From Hyphomicrobiales bacterium (GTDB taxonomy: Bacteria > Pseudomonadota > Alphaproteobacteria > Rhizobiales > Beijerinckiaceae): a DNA stretch of 47,665 nucleotides. How positions within the stretch are numbered: position 1 is the first letter of the stretch; each line of letters starts with the position of its first letter. Location of the stretch: positions 1-47,665 of the forward strand of contig JAPLOU010000032.1 in assembly GCA_026400535.1 (NCBI GenBank). Reading direction: 5' to 3'. The notes beneath the pieces were generated by a model that saw only the letters and a list, made by a program, of their open reading frames with translations, had not been told where the DNA came from and searched no databases. This document shows, piece after piece, positions 23,635 through 31,704 of the stretch. Both the position numbers and the translations under genes were made by a program.

Positions 23635-23648
23635 TTGATCCAGATCAA
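23635..23648. promoter_or_regulatory. FNR/FixK-type anaerobox
   Basis: TTGATCCAGATCAA matches the TTGAT-N4-ATCAA consensus at all defined positions and is a perfect dyad extended by one further pair (ATTGATC/GATCAAT). It lies about 44 bases upstream of the TATAAT box that serves the HTH gene on the minus strand. CRP/FNR-family oxygen-responsive regulators (FnrN, FixK) bind such sites in alphaproteobacteria. Confidence 0.55.
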
Positions 23649-23734
23649 TGCTTTTATGAAACGGCCCAATAAAACTTCTTTGTCAGTCTTCCATGAGATC
23701 AAGCGATCCCGTAAAGCAGGCGTTGTTTCCGGCC

Positions 23735-24006
23735 GGCGCCTCAGACCGCTGCTTCACCAACCGAGCCGAGAACGCACACCAGCCTTTTCGACGACGGCAC
23801 CGGGTCATGCTGCGCGTCCGGCGCATGCGCATCCTGCAGACATTCGCCACACGTCACGGCCCGGTCCACAACCATTTCAATGCGGAGTGCCACTCACCAG
23901 CTGCCGGATTTTCAAGGAACGACGCACCACCGCTCTCATCCAGTGGCGCAGGCTCTGACCGAAACTGGGTTCGGGCGACTTCTGAGACTTTTCTGGTTTG
24001 TCAGGA
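23735..24006 (+). pseudogene. IS6-family transposase 3' end, copy C
   Basis: Readable as NRAENAHQPFRRRHRVMLR, then RRMRILQTFATRHGPVHNHF and NAECH. A frame change follows, and the tail ends at the TGA 23956-23958. The flank GAAACTGGGTTCGGGCGACT with TTTGTCAGGACC repeats those of copies A and B. The upstream two thirds of the element are missing. Confidence 0.75.
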
Positions 24007-24039
24007 CCACCGCGATTGCCATGATGCCATCTTGCGCCT

Positions 24040-24056
24040 GTGCACAATGTGTGCAC
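24040..24056. promoter_or_regulatory. Candidate operator (7+3+7 perfect palindrome)
   Basis: GTGCACA-ATG-TGTGCAC, a perfect dyad about 130 bases ahead of the amidohydrolase start and just after the IS6 tail. Such symmetry suggests a dimeric repressor site for the amidohydrolase/ABC operon; no regulator gene lies beside it. Confidence 0.45.
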
Positions 24057-24188
24057 CGATAAGTGCGCCCAGACCGCCGGCGCCATCGCACTGGCTGCAA
24101 TCGGGATCGGTTGGTCTTTCCGGCTGCAGGCCATGCGCCCGCGGATCGGAACGTCAAACTGTCAGCACGGCCGCCCAAGGACAGCACC

Positions 24189-25427
24189 ATGAGCCTGACC
24201 CTCTTCCGCAATTTCCACCTGCTCGATCCCGGCATCTCCGACGATCTCATCGGCGGCTACGAGATGCTCGTGGAGGGCGACACGGTCAGGGAACTCTCTG
24301 ACAAGCCCATCAAGGCCGCGAACGCCCGCGTGGTGGATTGTGGCAAGCGCACGCTGATGCCGGGCCTCGTCGACTGCCATGTCCACGTCATCGCCACCAT
24401 GGTCAATATCGGCCAGAATGCCCTCGTACCCGACGCGCTCATCGCGTATCGCGCTGCGCGGATCATGAAGGGAATGCTGGATCGCGGCTTCACCACCGTG
24501 CGCGACCTTGGCGGGGCGACCTATCCGCTGGTCGAGGCGCAGGAACAGGGCCTGATCGAGGCGCCCCGCCTCATCATTCCGGGCAAGGCGCTGTCCCAAA
24601 CCGGAGGCCATGGCGACAGCCGGTCGCGCTATGACCGCCGCGACCCCGAGACGTGGACGCGCTCGCTCGGCTCGCTCGGGCGGCTCGCGGACGGCGTTGA
24701 TGCAGTGAGGATGGCTTGCCGCGAGGAGATCAAGCAGGGCGCACATTTCATCAAGATCATGGCCAATGGCGGGGTCGCATCGCCGAATGATCCCATCCAC
24801 TTCCTGGGCTACTCCCGCGAAGAAATCCGAGCGGCGGTCGAGGAGGCATCCAATGCCGGCACCTATGTCGCCGCGCACCTCTACACCGATGAGGCGATCC
24901 GGCGCGCGGTCGAGTGCGGCGTCCGCAGCCTCGAGCATTGCAACCTGATACAGCCCAAAACAGCGGCCTTCGCCGCCGAGAAGGGCGCGATCGCCTGCCC
25001 GACCCTCGTGACGTATGAGTATCTCGGCGTTGAGGGCCCCGCACTGGGCCTCGATCCGATCTCGGTGGCCAAGGTCGACACGGTACGCCTCGCGGGTATG
25101 AAGTCTCTCGATATCATGCATGGCGCCAAGCTCACCATGGCCTACGGCTCCGACCTGCTTGGCGAGATGCATCGTCACCAGTCCGAGGAATTTGTCATCA
25201 GGGGCCGCATCCTGCCGGCCATCGAGGTCATCCGGTCGACCACAGTTCATGCCGCCCGCCTCTGCTGCAAGGAGGGCAAGATCGGCACGCTCAGGGCCGG
25301 CGCGTATGCCGACGCAGTCCTGGTCGACGGAAATCCGCTCAAGGACCTGTCGCTGCTGACCAAGCAGGGCGCGCATCTGCCCCTGATCATGCAAGGCGGA
25401 CGCATGCACAAGAATCAGCTCTCATAG
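24189..25427 (+). CDS. Metal-dependent amidohydrolase (imidazolonepropionase/prolidase-like)
   Basis: A 412-residue member of the amidohydrolase superfamily. The N- and C-terminal beta parts flank a TIM barrel. Metal and catalytic residues are in place: CHVH (His64, His66), Lys189 in HFIKIMANGG as the probable carboxylated lysine, His230 (AAHLYT), His250 (LEHCN) and Asp322 (YGSDL). These fit the group of Xaa-Pro/acyl-amino-acid hydrolases. The start at 24189 follows AAGGACAG. It is the first gene of a plus-strand operon with a Pot-type ABC importer, so its substrate is probably what the importer brings in: an amide- or lactam-like compound or N-acylated amine. No signal peptide, so it acts in the cytoplasm. 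Confidence 0.9.
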   Translation: MSLTLFRNFHLLDPGISDDLIGGYEMLVEGDTVRELSDKPIKAANARVVDCGKRTLMPGLVDCHVHVIATMVNIGQNALVPDALIAYRAARIMKGMLDRGFTTVRDLGGATYPLVEAQEQGLIEAPRLIIPGKALSQTGGHGDSRSRYDRRDPETWTRSLGSLGRLADGVDAVRMACREEIKQGAHFIKIMANGGVASPNDPIHFLGYSREEIRAAVEEASNAGTYVAAHLYTDEAIRRAVECGVRSLEHCNLIQPKTAAFAAEKGAIACPTLVTYEYLGVEGPALGLDPISVAKVDTVRLAGMKSLDIMHGAKLTMAYGSDLLGEMHRHQSEEFVIRGRILPAIEVIRSTTVHAARLCCKEGKIGTLRAGAYADAVLVDGNPLKDLSLLTKQGAHLPLIMQGGRMHKNQLS

Positions 25428-25438
25428 GACACGGTCGC

Positions 25439-26263
25439 ATGGCGGGATCAATGGCGGATGGACGGCTGGTCGGGAGGGTGGCGCTCCATGGCATTGCCTA
25501 TCTGACGCTCAGCTTCATCCTCATGCCGCTGGTCTTCGTCACCTGGCTGGCCTTCTTTGCTCAGGAGATTCCCTCCTTTCCACCGGAGGGCTACTCGCTC
25601 AAATGGTTCGGCGCCATCGCCAACAACCGGAACTTCGTCACGGGGCTCTGGACAAGTGTGCAGGTCGCGGTGGCGGCGACCGCCATCGGCCTTGCCCTTG
25701 CGGTTCCGGCGAGCCTGATCCTTGCCCGCAGGCAGTTCGCCGGCAACGCCGTGATGAGCCAGTTCCTGCTGCTGCCGCTGGTGGTGCCTGGGGTGGTGAT
25801 GGGCACGGCGATCTATGTCTTCCAGATCGAGACCGAAATCGCCACCGGTCTACCGATCCTGGGCTCGCTCGGTGGCCTTGTTGCCGGCCACACGCTGATC
25901 GTCATCCCCTGGACGGTGCGGCTGGTGACGGCGAGCCTTGCGGGGCTTGACCGAGCAACGGAGGAGGCGGCCCAGAGCCTCGGCGCCAACCAGTGGACAA
26001 CCTTTTTCCGGGTGACCTTGCCGGCCATCCGACCCGGCGTCGTGGCAGGCGCGCTGTTCGGCTTCGTGACGTCCTTCGGCAATCTCGAGATGAGCCTGTT
26101 TCTCGTGGGACCGGGACGCATCACGCTGCCGATCGCCATCCTCCAGTACCTGGAATGGAAGATCGATCCGACCGTCGCCGCCGTCTCCGTCCTCCAGATT
26201 CTTCTCATCGCCGCGGCGATGATCATCACCGACCGATACGTCAAGCTTGCCCGGGTTGTCTGA
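25439..26263 (+). CDS. ABC transporter permease, PotC-like (spermidine/putrescine type)
   Basis: A 274-residue inner-membrane permease with six hydrophobic segments. The binding-protein-dependent transport EAA motif is EEAAQSLGANQWTTFFRVTL (about 180-199), which docks to the ATPase. LAFFAQEIPSFPPEGYSLKW near residue 40 is typical of PotC-type subunits. It begins 11 bases after the amidohydrolase stop and ends 3 bases before the ATPase gene. It partners with the PotB-like permease at 28462. Confidence 0.92.
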   Translation: MAGSMADGRLVGRVALHGIAYLTLSFILMPLVFVTWLAFFAQEIPSFPPEGYSLKWFGAIANNRNFVTGLWTSVQVAVAATAIGLALAVPASLILARRQFAGNAVMSQFLLLPLVVPGVVMGTAIYVFQIETEIATGLPILGSLGGLVAGHTLIVIPWTVRLVTASLAGLDRATEEAAQSLGANQWTTFFRVTLPAIRPGVVAGALFGFVTSFGNLEMSLFLVGPGRITLPIAILQYLEWKIDPTVAAVSVLQILLIAAAMIITDRYVKLARVV

Positions 26264-26266
26264 TCC

Positions 26267-27328
26267 ATGGCCTCACTGACCCTGCACGGACTGACCAAGA
26301 GCTACGGCGACGTCGCCGTGGTCAAATCTGTTTCGCTCGAGGTCAGGGATGGCGAGTTTCTCGTCCTGCTGGGTCCATCGGGCTGCGGCAAGACCACCAC
26401 GCTGCGCATGATCGCGGGCTTCGTGCCGCCTAGCGGCGGGTCGATCTGCATCGGCGACCAGGACATTACCAGCCTGCCACCCTGGAAGCGCAATGCCGGC
26501 CTCGTGTTTCAGAGCTACGCGCTGTTTCCCCACATGACGGTCGCACAGAACGTCGCCTTCGGACTCGAGATGCGGAAGGCTTCGCGCACCGAGATCGTCC
26601 CAAGGGTCGCCGAGGCCCTGCGGCTCGTCCGGCTCGACGGCTACAGCGAGCGCTACCCGCGCCAGCTGTCCGGCGGGCAGCAGCAACGCGTGGCCCTTGC
26701 CCGCGCGCTCGTCATCCGGCCCGATGTCCTGCTGCTCGACGAACCGCTGTCAAACCTCGACGCCAAGCTCCGTCTGCAGGTGCGCCTTGAAATCCGTGCG
26801 CTGCAGCAGCAGACCGGCCTGACCACGGTCATGGTGACCCATGACCAGGAGGAGGCCCTGACCATGGCCGACCGGCTGGTCGTCATGTCCGACGGCGCGG
26901 TACGCCAGCTCGGGACGCAGTCGGATCTGTACGAGCGCCCCGCCGACCTGTTCGTTGCCGGTTTCGTCGGCCGCTCCACCATGATCACCGGCATTGTCAC
27001 AGCGTCCGGCGCCTTCCGTTCCGATGGGGGGCTTGTGCTGACCTGTCCGGCCACGGCCCTGCAGGGTCCCGCGACCATCGCGCTGCGGCCCGAGCGGCTG
27101 ACGCTGGGTCCCGCCGCCCAGGGCCTCGACAATCATGCACCGGGCACGGTGAGCTTCGTGTCCTATCTGGGCGCAATGCTCGACGTCCATGTGCGCCTGA
27201 ATGCCACGGACCATGTCATGGTGCAGATTCCCAACAGATCCGACGGCCTTACTCCGGCCGTCGGCGACGCGATCGAGGTTGGTTGGCCGGCCTCGGCCTG
27301 TCTCGTCTTTCCGCGCGAGGCAGCCTGA
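26267..27328 (+). CDS. ABC transporter ATPase, PotA-like
   Basis: A 353-residue nucleotide-binding subunit. Walker A GPSGCGKT is at 36-43, the Q-loop at FQSYALFPHM (81-90), the signature LSGGQ at 134-138, Walker B with DEP at 158-160, and the H-loop follows in VMVTHDQEEALTM. The C-terminal ~110 residues form a TOBE/OB regulatory domain, as in PotA and other group-I importers. It powers the importer encoded by the genes on both sides. The ATG is 3 bases after the permease stop. Confidence 0.94.
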   Translation: MASLTLHGLTKSYGDVAVVKSVSLEVRDGEFLVLLGPSGCGKTTTLRMIAGFVPPSGGSICIGDQDITSLPPWKRNAGLVFQSYALFPHMTVAQNVAFGLEMRKASRTEIVPRVAEALRLVRLDGYSERYPRQLSGGQQQRVALARALVIRPDVLLLDEPLSNLDAKLRLQVRLEIRALQQQTGLTTVMVTHDQEEALTMADRLVVMSDGAVRQLGTQSDLYERPADLFVAGFVGRSTMITGIVTASGAFRSDGGLVLTCPATALQGPATIALRPERLTLGPAAQGLDNHAPGTVSFVSYLGAMLDVHVRLNATDHVMVQIPNRSDGLTPAVGDAIEVGWPASACLVFPREAA

Positions 27329-27377
27329 ACCTGCGGCATCTGCCGCCATTTTGAGAGACAAAAAGGGAGAAGTCGAT

Positions 27378-28442
27378 ATGTCGAAGTTCACCAAAGGAAT
27401 TGACAGGCGCACCACACTGAAGGGCCTCGGCCTCACAGCTGCGGGAGCGCTGCTGCCAGCCGCCGGATCCAGCGAGGCAACGGGGCAGGCCGCAGGCCGC
27501 GTCGTCGTCGGCACATGGGGCGGCGATTATGCCCGCCTGCTTTCCAAGAATGTCGAGGATCCCTTCCTCAAGACGAAGGGCTTCGAGGTTGTGCAGGACC
27601 AGGCGTCGGATGCGCCGCGCCGGGCCAAGATGGTCGCCGAGCGCCGACTGCCGCGCGGAACGACCGATATCCAGGGCCTGTCGGCCGCGCAGATGTTCGA
27701 GATGGATGCGGCGGGCGTCGCTGAGCCGATCGACTATTCCAAGCTCAAGAACGCCGGCAACATCATTCCGATCGCGCGGTATCCGTTCGGCGTTGGCCAC
27801 ATCATCTCCGGCAAGGTCGTGGTCTATAACCCGAAGCTCGTGACGCCCGCGCCCACGGCCTACAAGGATTGCTTCGATCCGAAATACGGCAACAAGCTCG
27901 GCTTTATCGACATCCAGTATCAGTTCGTGATGCTGGCTGCTGGCCTGGCCGCCGCCGGCGACATGACGAGCCTGGAGAAGGGCAAGGAACTGCTGCTCGC
28001 CGCCAAGCGTGCCGGCGCCCGCATCTATCCGACCAACGAAGCCTTCGCCCAGGGGCTCAAGACCGAGGAGATCAGCATTGGCATGATGTGGAAGGCCCGC
28101 GCCGTCCAGTGGCAGAATGCCGGTATCACGGTCGATTCCGTCGCTCCGAGCGAAGGCACCATGGCCTATGTCTCGGGTTTCATGATTCCGAAGAATGCGC
28201 CCAACAAGGCCGCCGCCTACGCCTATATGGACGCCATGCTGGAAAAAGGCGCGCAGGAGAACTTCGCCATCGACATGGGCTACAATCCGACCGTGACGAC
28301 CGCTGCCGTCGCCCCCGAACTCCAGAAGCGCATCGGCTTCACCGAGGAGGAGAACAAGAAGATGAAGGATCTCGACTACGCCTTCCTTGCGCAAAACGAC
28401 GCCGCGATGAAGGAATGGTGGGACAAGGTTTTCAAGGCCTGA
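27378..28442 (+). CDS. ABC transporter substrate-binding protein, PotD-like, Tat-type signal
   Basis: A 354-residue extracytoplasmic protein. The signal has a twin-arginine-like motif DRRTTLKGLG, a hydrophobic Ala/Leu stretch and a probable cut near ATGQA. The mature part begins VVVGTWGGDYARLLSKNV, the pattern of the PotD/SBP_bac_8 family, followed by AAQMFEMDAAGVAEPIDYSK and WKARAVQWQNAGITVD. The start at 27378 has a GGGAGAAG site, so the in-frame upstream ATG inside the ATPase gene is not used. It supplies the ligand to the two permeases. The ligand may be a polyamine, opine or other cationic compound. Confidence 0.92.
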   Translation: MSKFTKGIDRRTTLKGLGLTAAGALLPAAGSSEATGQAAGRVVVGTWGGDYARLLSKNVEDPFLKTKGFEVVQDQASDAPRRAKMVAERRLPRGTTDIQGLSAAQMFEMDAAGVAEPIDYSKLKNAGNIIPIARYPFGVGHIISGKVVVYNPKLVTPAPTAYKDCFDPKYGNKLGFIDIQYQFVMLAAGLAAAGDMTSLEKGKELLLAAKRAGARIYPTNEAFAQGLKTEEISIGMMWKARAVQWQNAGITVDSVAPSEGTMAYVSGFMIPKNAPNKAAAYAYMDAMLEKGAQENFAIDMGYNPTVTTAAVAPELQKRIGFTEEENKKMKDLDYAFLAQNDAAMKEWWDKVFKA

Positions 28443-28461
28443 TCCGGGACAACAGCTCGCA

Positions 28462-29334
28462 ATGGCGCATGTTGCACAACGACCGGTCGGCGAGCCCGGC
28501 AACCTCACGGCGGCGGGCCTGCTCGTGCCCGCCACCATCTTCGTCGCGATCGGCCTCCTGGTGCCGATCGCGATCCTCTTCCGCTACAGTCTGAACGCCT
28601 TCGTTCCCGGCAAGCTGATGGTCGATGCGTTGACCATCGCCAACTACGTCAAATTCTTCACTGACCCGTTTTACCTGCAGGTGCTGTGGCGGACAGTCCG
28701 CGTCGCGGTCGCCTGCACGATCTTCTGCCTCATCTTCGGCTTTCCGCTGGCCTATGTGCTGGCGCGGACCCAATCCCGACACAAGAACCTCCTGGTCATG
28801 GTCATCGTGCTGCCGCTGTTTGTCGGCAATGCGGTGCGTGCGGCAGGCTGGATGGTTGCCTTCGGATCAAAGGGTTTCGTGAATTCGAGCCTGATGGGCA
28901 TGGGCGTGATCTCCGTGCCCATCGAGATCATGTACACTGAGATGGCGGTGGTCATCGGCATCATCGCGGTCAACATGCCCTTCATGGTACTAACCCTGCA
29001 GAGCGTTATCGAGGGCATTGACCGCAACGTCGAGGAAGCCGCCTTCTCTCTCGGCGCGCCACCCATGACGATGGCGCTGCGGGTGCTGTTCCCCCTGGCG
29101 CTGCCCGGCATACTCGCCGGCGTGATCCTCACTTTCATCCTGGCGATGAACGCCTATGCGACACCTGTGCTGCTGGGCGGGCCGAAGTTCCAGACCATGG
29201 GGCCGCTGGTCTTCTCCACCTTCGCTCAGCAGAACAACTGGCCGTTCGGCGGCGCCGTCTCCTTCATCCTGATGACGGTGACTCTGATCCTGACCGTCGC
29301 CTCGAGCCTGCTGATCCGCCGCCGCTACGCCTGA
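28462..29334 (+). CDS. ABC transporter permease, PotB-like
   Basis: A 290-residue inner-membrane protein with six hydrophobic segments. The EAA loop reads EEAAFSLGAPPMTMALRVLF (about 193-212) and ends LPLALPGILAG-like (FPLALPGILAGV). A periplasmic loop after helix one, NAFVPGKLMVDALTIANYVK, is like PotB. It completes the operon amidohydrolase-potC-potA-potD-potB type; the next 760 bases hold only transposase debris. A short inverted repeat follows the stop. Confidence 0.92.
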   Translation: MAHVAQRPVGEPGNLTAAGLLVPATIFVAIGLLVPIAILFRYSLNAFVPGKLMVDALTIANYVKFFTDPFYLQVLWRTVRVAVACTIFCLIFGFPLAYVLARTQSRHKNLLVMVIVLPLFVGNAVRAAGWMVAFGSKGFVNSSLMGMGVISVPIEIMYTEMAVVIGIIAVNMPFMVLTLQSVIEGIDRNVEEAAFSLGAPPMTMALRVLFPLALPGILAGVILTFILAMNAYATPVLLGGPKFQTMGPLVFSTFAQQNNWPFGGAVSFILMTVTLILTVASSLLIRRRYA

Positions 29335-29352
29335 CGGCTCATACCGAGCCAC

Positions 29353-29386
29353 CTTGGCAGTGCCAGCGCACCTGCCCCCTGCCAAG
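29353..29386 (+). terminator. Possible terminator hairpin after the Pot-type operon
   Basis: CTTGGCAG (29353-29360) pairs with CTGCCAAG (29379-29386) around an 18-base loop. It lies 18 bases after the permease stop. There is no T-run, so termination is uncertain; it may only protect the mRNA 3' end. Confidence 0.3.
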
Positions 29387-29409
29387 TTGCAGAAGATTTC
29401 GTCGATTTG

Positions 29410-29791
29410 CCAATTAGGGCTTCAGAACGACGTGATTCAGCGGCTGTTTACGGAAAGATGATGGCTCTCTGCCACGTCCCATCGCGATCAATCTTCCCGG
29501 GGAACTCCTTGTTGAGCCGCTCAAGCATGTTCGTGCTTTTGAGATGTCTGTGGTGCTGCCGGGGCCGTCGGTAGGACGTGAGAGTCTCCTCGTTGTTCTC
29601 CTCAGCCCAGGCGATGAGGCGCGGGTAGCGGTTGGCCCATTTGGCGATCCAGGCGGCCATATCGCATCGGTCATCTCCGCCTCAAGCATCTCCTGCATCA
29701 CCGCACGAACCACTTCGCGCAGTTGGTCGGGGTAGCCGACCAAAAGGTCTTTCACGGATGTGAGGGTGGGTTTAATCTTGTTCTTGCTCAT
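29410..29791 (-). pseudogene. IS256-family transposase, internally deleted
   Basis: From ATG 29791 the minus strand reads LREVVRAVMQEMLEAEMTDA, the N-terminus of IS256-type transposases. It then jumps, in another frame, to WANRYPRLIAWAEENNEETL and TSYRRPRQHHRHLKSTNMLE, the C-terminal region (family pattern EENxEECL and TTNxIERLN). The whole central DDE core is missing. The end reads WQRAIIFP before a stop at 29448. A different IS256 relative sits at 18520-19011. Confidence 0.75.
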
Positions 29792-30095
29792 GGTTGGCCT
29801 TCCCCACGGAACGGGTGACGTTGAACATCACCAGCCTGCCATGACCGCCTTCCTCAGGCTATTTTCAGAATCTGTCGCACATGACTCGGTGATGATGTGA
29901 TGACCACCATCCGCTGTCGTCGCGGAAATTCATTGACGCGCTCAACGAGCACGGCGCCGCGCTGAGCGGATTGCGTCACGCCTGCGCGACCTGACCGACA
30001 TGGGTCTGCGGCGAATTCGGAGACGAGTTTGGCGTGACTGAGAGCGCCGACAAAGGACCTGTTTGTTTTGGGCCTTCTGAGATTCTTGGGCTTTC
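29792..30095. other. Gene-free spacer with a diverged IS6-like tail
   Basis: About 300 bases between the IS256 derivative and phnE. Positions 29945-30025 resemble the IS6 tails elsewhere in the window (separate entry). The rest shows no reading frame or repeat that could be named. Confidence 0.4.
29945..30025 (+). pseudogene. Diverged IS6-like transposase tail, copy D
   Basis: NEHGAALSGLRHACAT followed by a stop resembles TAALTEWRKLCAA of copy B. The 42 bases around and after the stop (ending GAATTCGGAGAC) match copy B at about two thirds of positions in register without gaps. This is much weaker than A-C, and chance similarity cannot be excluded. Confidence 0.35.
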
Positions 30096-30902
30096 TCAGA
30101 TGATCTTTCGCCTTAGCCAGCCGCCGGTCTGCTCGACCGCAATCACAAGCATCAGGATCACCAGGATAATGGTCGCGGCGGTCTGGTAGGCAAACAGATC
30201 GAAGGCCACCTTGAGTTCGACGCCAATTCCGCCGGCGCCCACAAGCCCCAGCACAACGGAGGCGCGGGTGGCCTTCTCCAGGCAGTACAGCGATGTGGCG
30301 ATCATCGAGGGCAAGGCCGCGGGCAGAACCGCGGACATGATCATGCCAAGTTTGTTGGCGCCAAGCGCTGACAGGGCCTCACGCGGACCCTTGTCAGTTT
30401 CCTCCATGGCTTCAGCGAAGAAGCGGGCGGCAAAACCCATGACGTCGATGGCAATGGCCAGCACCCCTGCTGGCGAGCCGAGGCCGACAGCAATCACAAA
30501 TATCAGCGCCCAGACCAAATCCGGCACCGTGCGGAACACGGCAATCAGCGACCGGGCCGCCGTCCGGATGGCGGGATGCGGCGACAGGCCTTCAGCCGCC
30601 AGAATGCCCAGCGGCACCGAGAGGATGAGCCCGATCGCACAGCCGGCAATCGCCATCTGAAAGGTCTGGAACAACGACCACAGGATCCTGTCGATGCGTT
30701 CAAGATCAGGCGGAAACATGCGGGAGAGGATATTGCCGATATTGGGCAGTCCGCGCGCCAGTTGCTCGACGGATGGTCCGGCCGTTGTCAGTGACCAGAT
30801 GACAAAGGCCGCGACGCCAAAGGTCAGGGTGAAGCTGATCGGGTTCATCCGCTCGATGCGCGGCGGCAGATGGCTCACCTTCGGCTTGATCACGTCAATC
30901 AT
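30096..30902 (-). CDS. phnE: Phosphonate ABC transporter permease PhnE
   Basis: A 268-residue inner-membrane permease with about six hydrophobic segments. The PhnE signature regions are FRTVPDLVWALIFVIAVGLG near 130-149 and EAMEETDKGPREALSALGAN, its EAA-type loop, near 165-184. It overlaps the end of phnC by 8 bases. Last gene of the leftward phnD-phnC-phnE operon. The system imports phosphonates, phosphite or similar oxyanions. Confidence 0.93.
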   Translation of the reverse strand: MIDVIKPKVSHLPPRIERMNPISFTLTFGVAAFVIWSLTTAGPSVEQLARGLPNIGNILSRMFPPDLERIDRILWSLFQTFQMAIAGCAIGLILSVPLGILAAEGLSPHPAIRTAARSLIAVFRTVPDLVWALIFVIAVGLGSPAGVLAIAIDVMGFAARFFAEAMEETDKGPREALSALGANKLGMIMSAVLPAALPSMIATSLYCLEKATRASVVLGLVGAGGIGVELKVAFDLFAYQTAATIILVILMLVIAVEQTGGWLRRKII

Positions 30903-31704
30903 GGTGGAAGAACCGCATCAACTCAGCCTCCGAGACCATGTGCGACGGTTGGTCGAGTGCCACGCGTCCGCCACCAAGACCAACGATCCGTTCAGAGAAG
31001 CGGATCGCATGCTCCATGCGGTGCGACACGAAGATCAGCGTCGCATTCTGTTCGCTGGCGAGTGCGGCGAGCGTGGCCATGACCTCTTCCCCGGATTTCG
31101 GATCGAGGCTGGCGTCGGGTTCGTCGGCGATGACGAGTTCGGGCCGCTGCATCAGCATGCGGGCGACCGCGACGCGCTGGGACTGCCCGCCCGACAGCGT
31201 GTCGACGCGCGCCATCGCCTTGTCTGCAAGCCCAACCCGCTCAAGACAATGCATCGCCTCGGCGCGAACCTCACGCGGGGCGAGCAGTTGCGTCCAGCTG
31301 CGCGGCCCGCTCATCCGGCTCTGGACGCCATGGACGACATTGGTCAGGGCGCTTAGCCGGGTGACCAGGTTGTGCCGCTGAAACACAAAGCCCACGCGCG
31401 AGCGCAGGCGCTTCAGGCCAGGGGCGCCAAGTCTCCGAATATCCTCACCAAGCAGGCGGATGTCACCACCACCCGGTTCGACGAGCCGCACCAACATGCG
31501 GATCAGGGTCGATTTACCCGTCCCGTTTGCCCCGATGATCGCGACCTTGGAACCGTGCTGAATGTCGAGATCGAGCCCCGCCATGACCATCGGTCCGGCG
31601 CCGAACTGCTTGCTCAGGCCCCGTACCGATACGACCGCAGCACCGGTTCCGGTGGGCGTGACTGCTCCATCCGGAGCGATCTTCTCAAGCGCTGTGACGC
31701 TCAC
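30895..31704 (-). CDS. phnC: Phosphonate ABC transporter ATPase PhnC
   Basis: A 269-residue ATPase with Walker A GANGTGKS (58-65), the signature LSGGQSQRVAVARM, Walker B as VIADEPDASLDP and the H-loop in FVSHRMEHAI. The DEPDASLDP wording is usual for PhnC. About 25 extra N-terminal residues precede the fold. It starts with GTG at 31704, overlapping the phnD stop by 4 bases (GTGA), so it is coupled to phnD. Confidence 0.93.
   Translation of the reverse strand: MSVTALEKIAPDGAVTPTGTGAAVVSVRGLSKQFGAGPMVMAGLDLDIQHGSKVAIIGANGTGKSTLIRMLVRLVEPGGGDIRLLGEDIRRLGAPGLKRLRSRVGFVFQRHNLVTRLSALTNVVHGVQSRMSGPRSWTQLLAPREVRAEAMHCLERVGLADKAMARVDTLSGGQSQRVAVARMLMQRPELVIADEPDASLDPKSGEEVMATLAALASEQNATLIFVSHRMEHAIRFSERIVGLGGGRVALDQPSHMVSEAELMRFFHHD

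Noticed and set aside
24162..25409. 415-codon minus-strand frame opposite the amidohydrolase
   Set aside because: The plus strand has all amidohydrolase catalytic motifs and a ribosome binding site; the antisense frame has no recognisable domain.
27249..28538. 429-codon minus-strand frame opposite the PotD-like gene
   Set aside because: Antisense to an intact binding-protein gene with Tat signal and conserved motifs.
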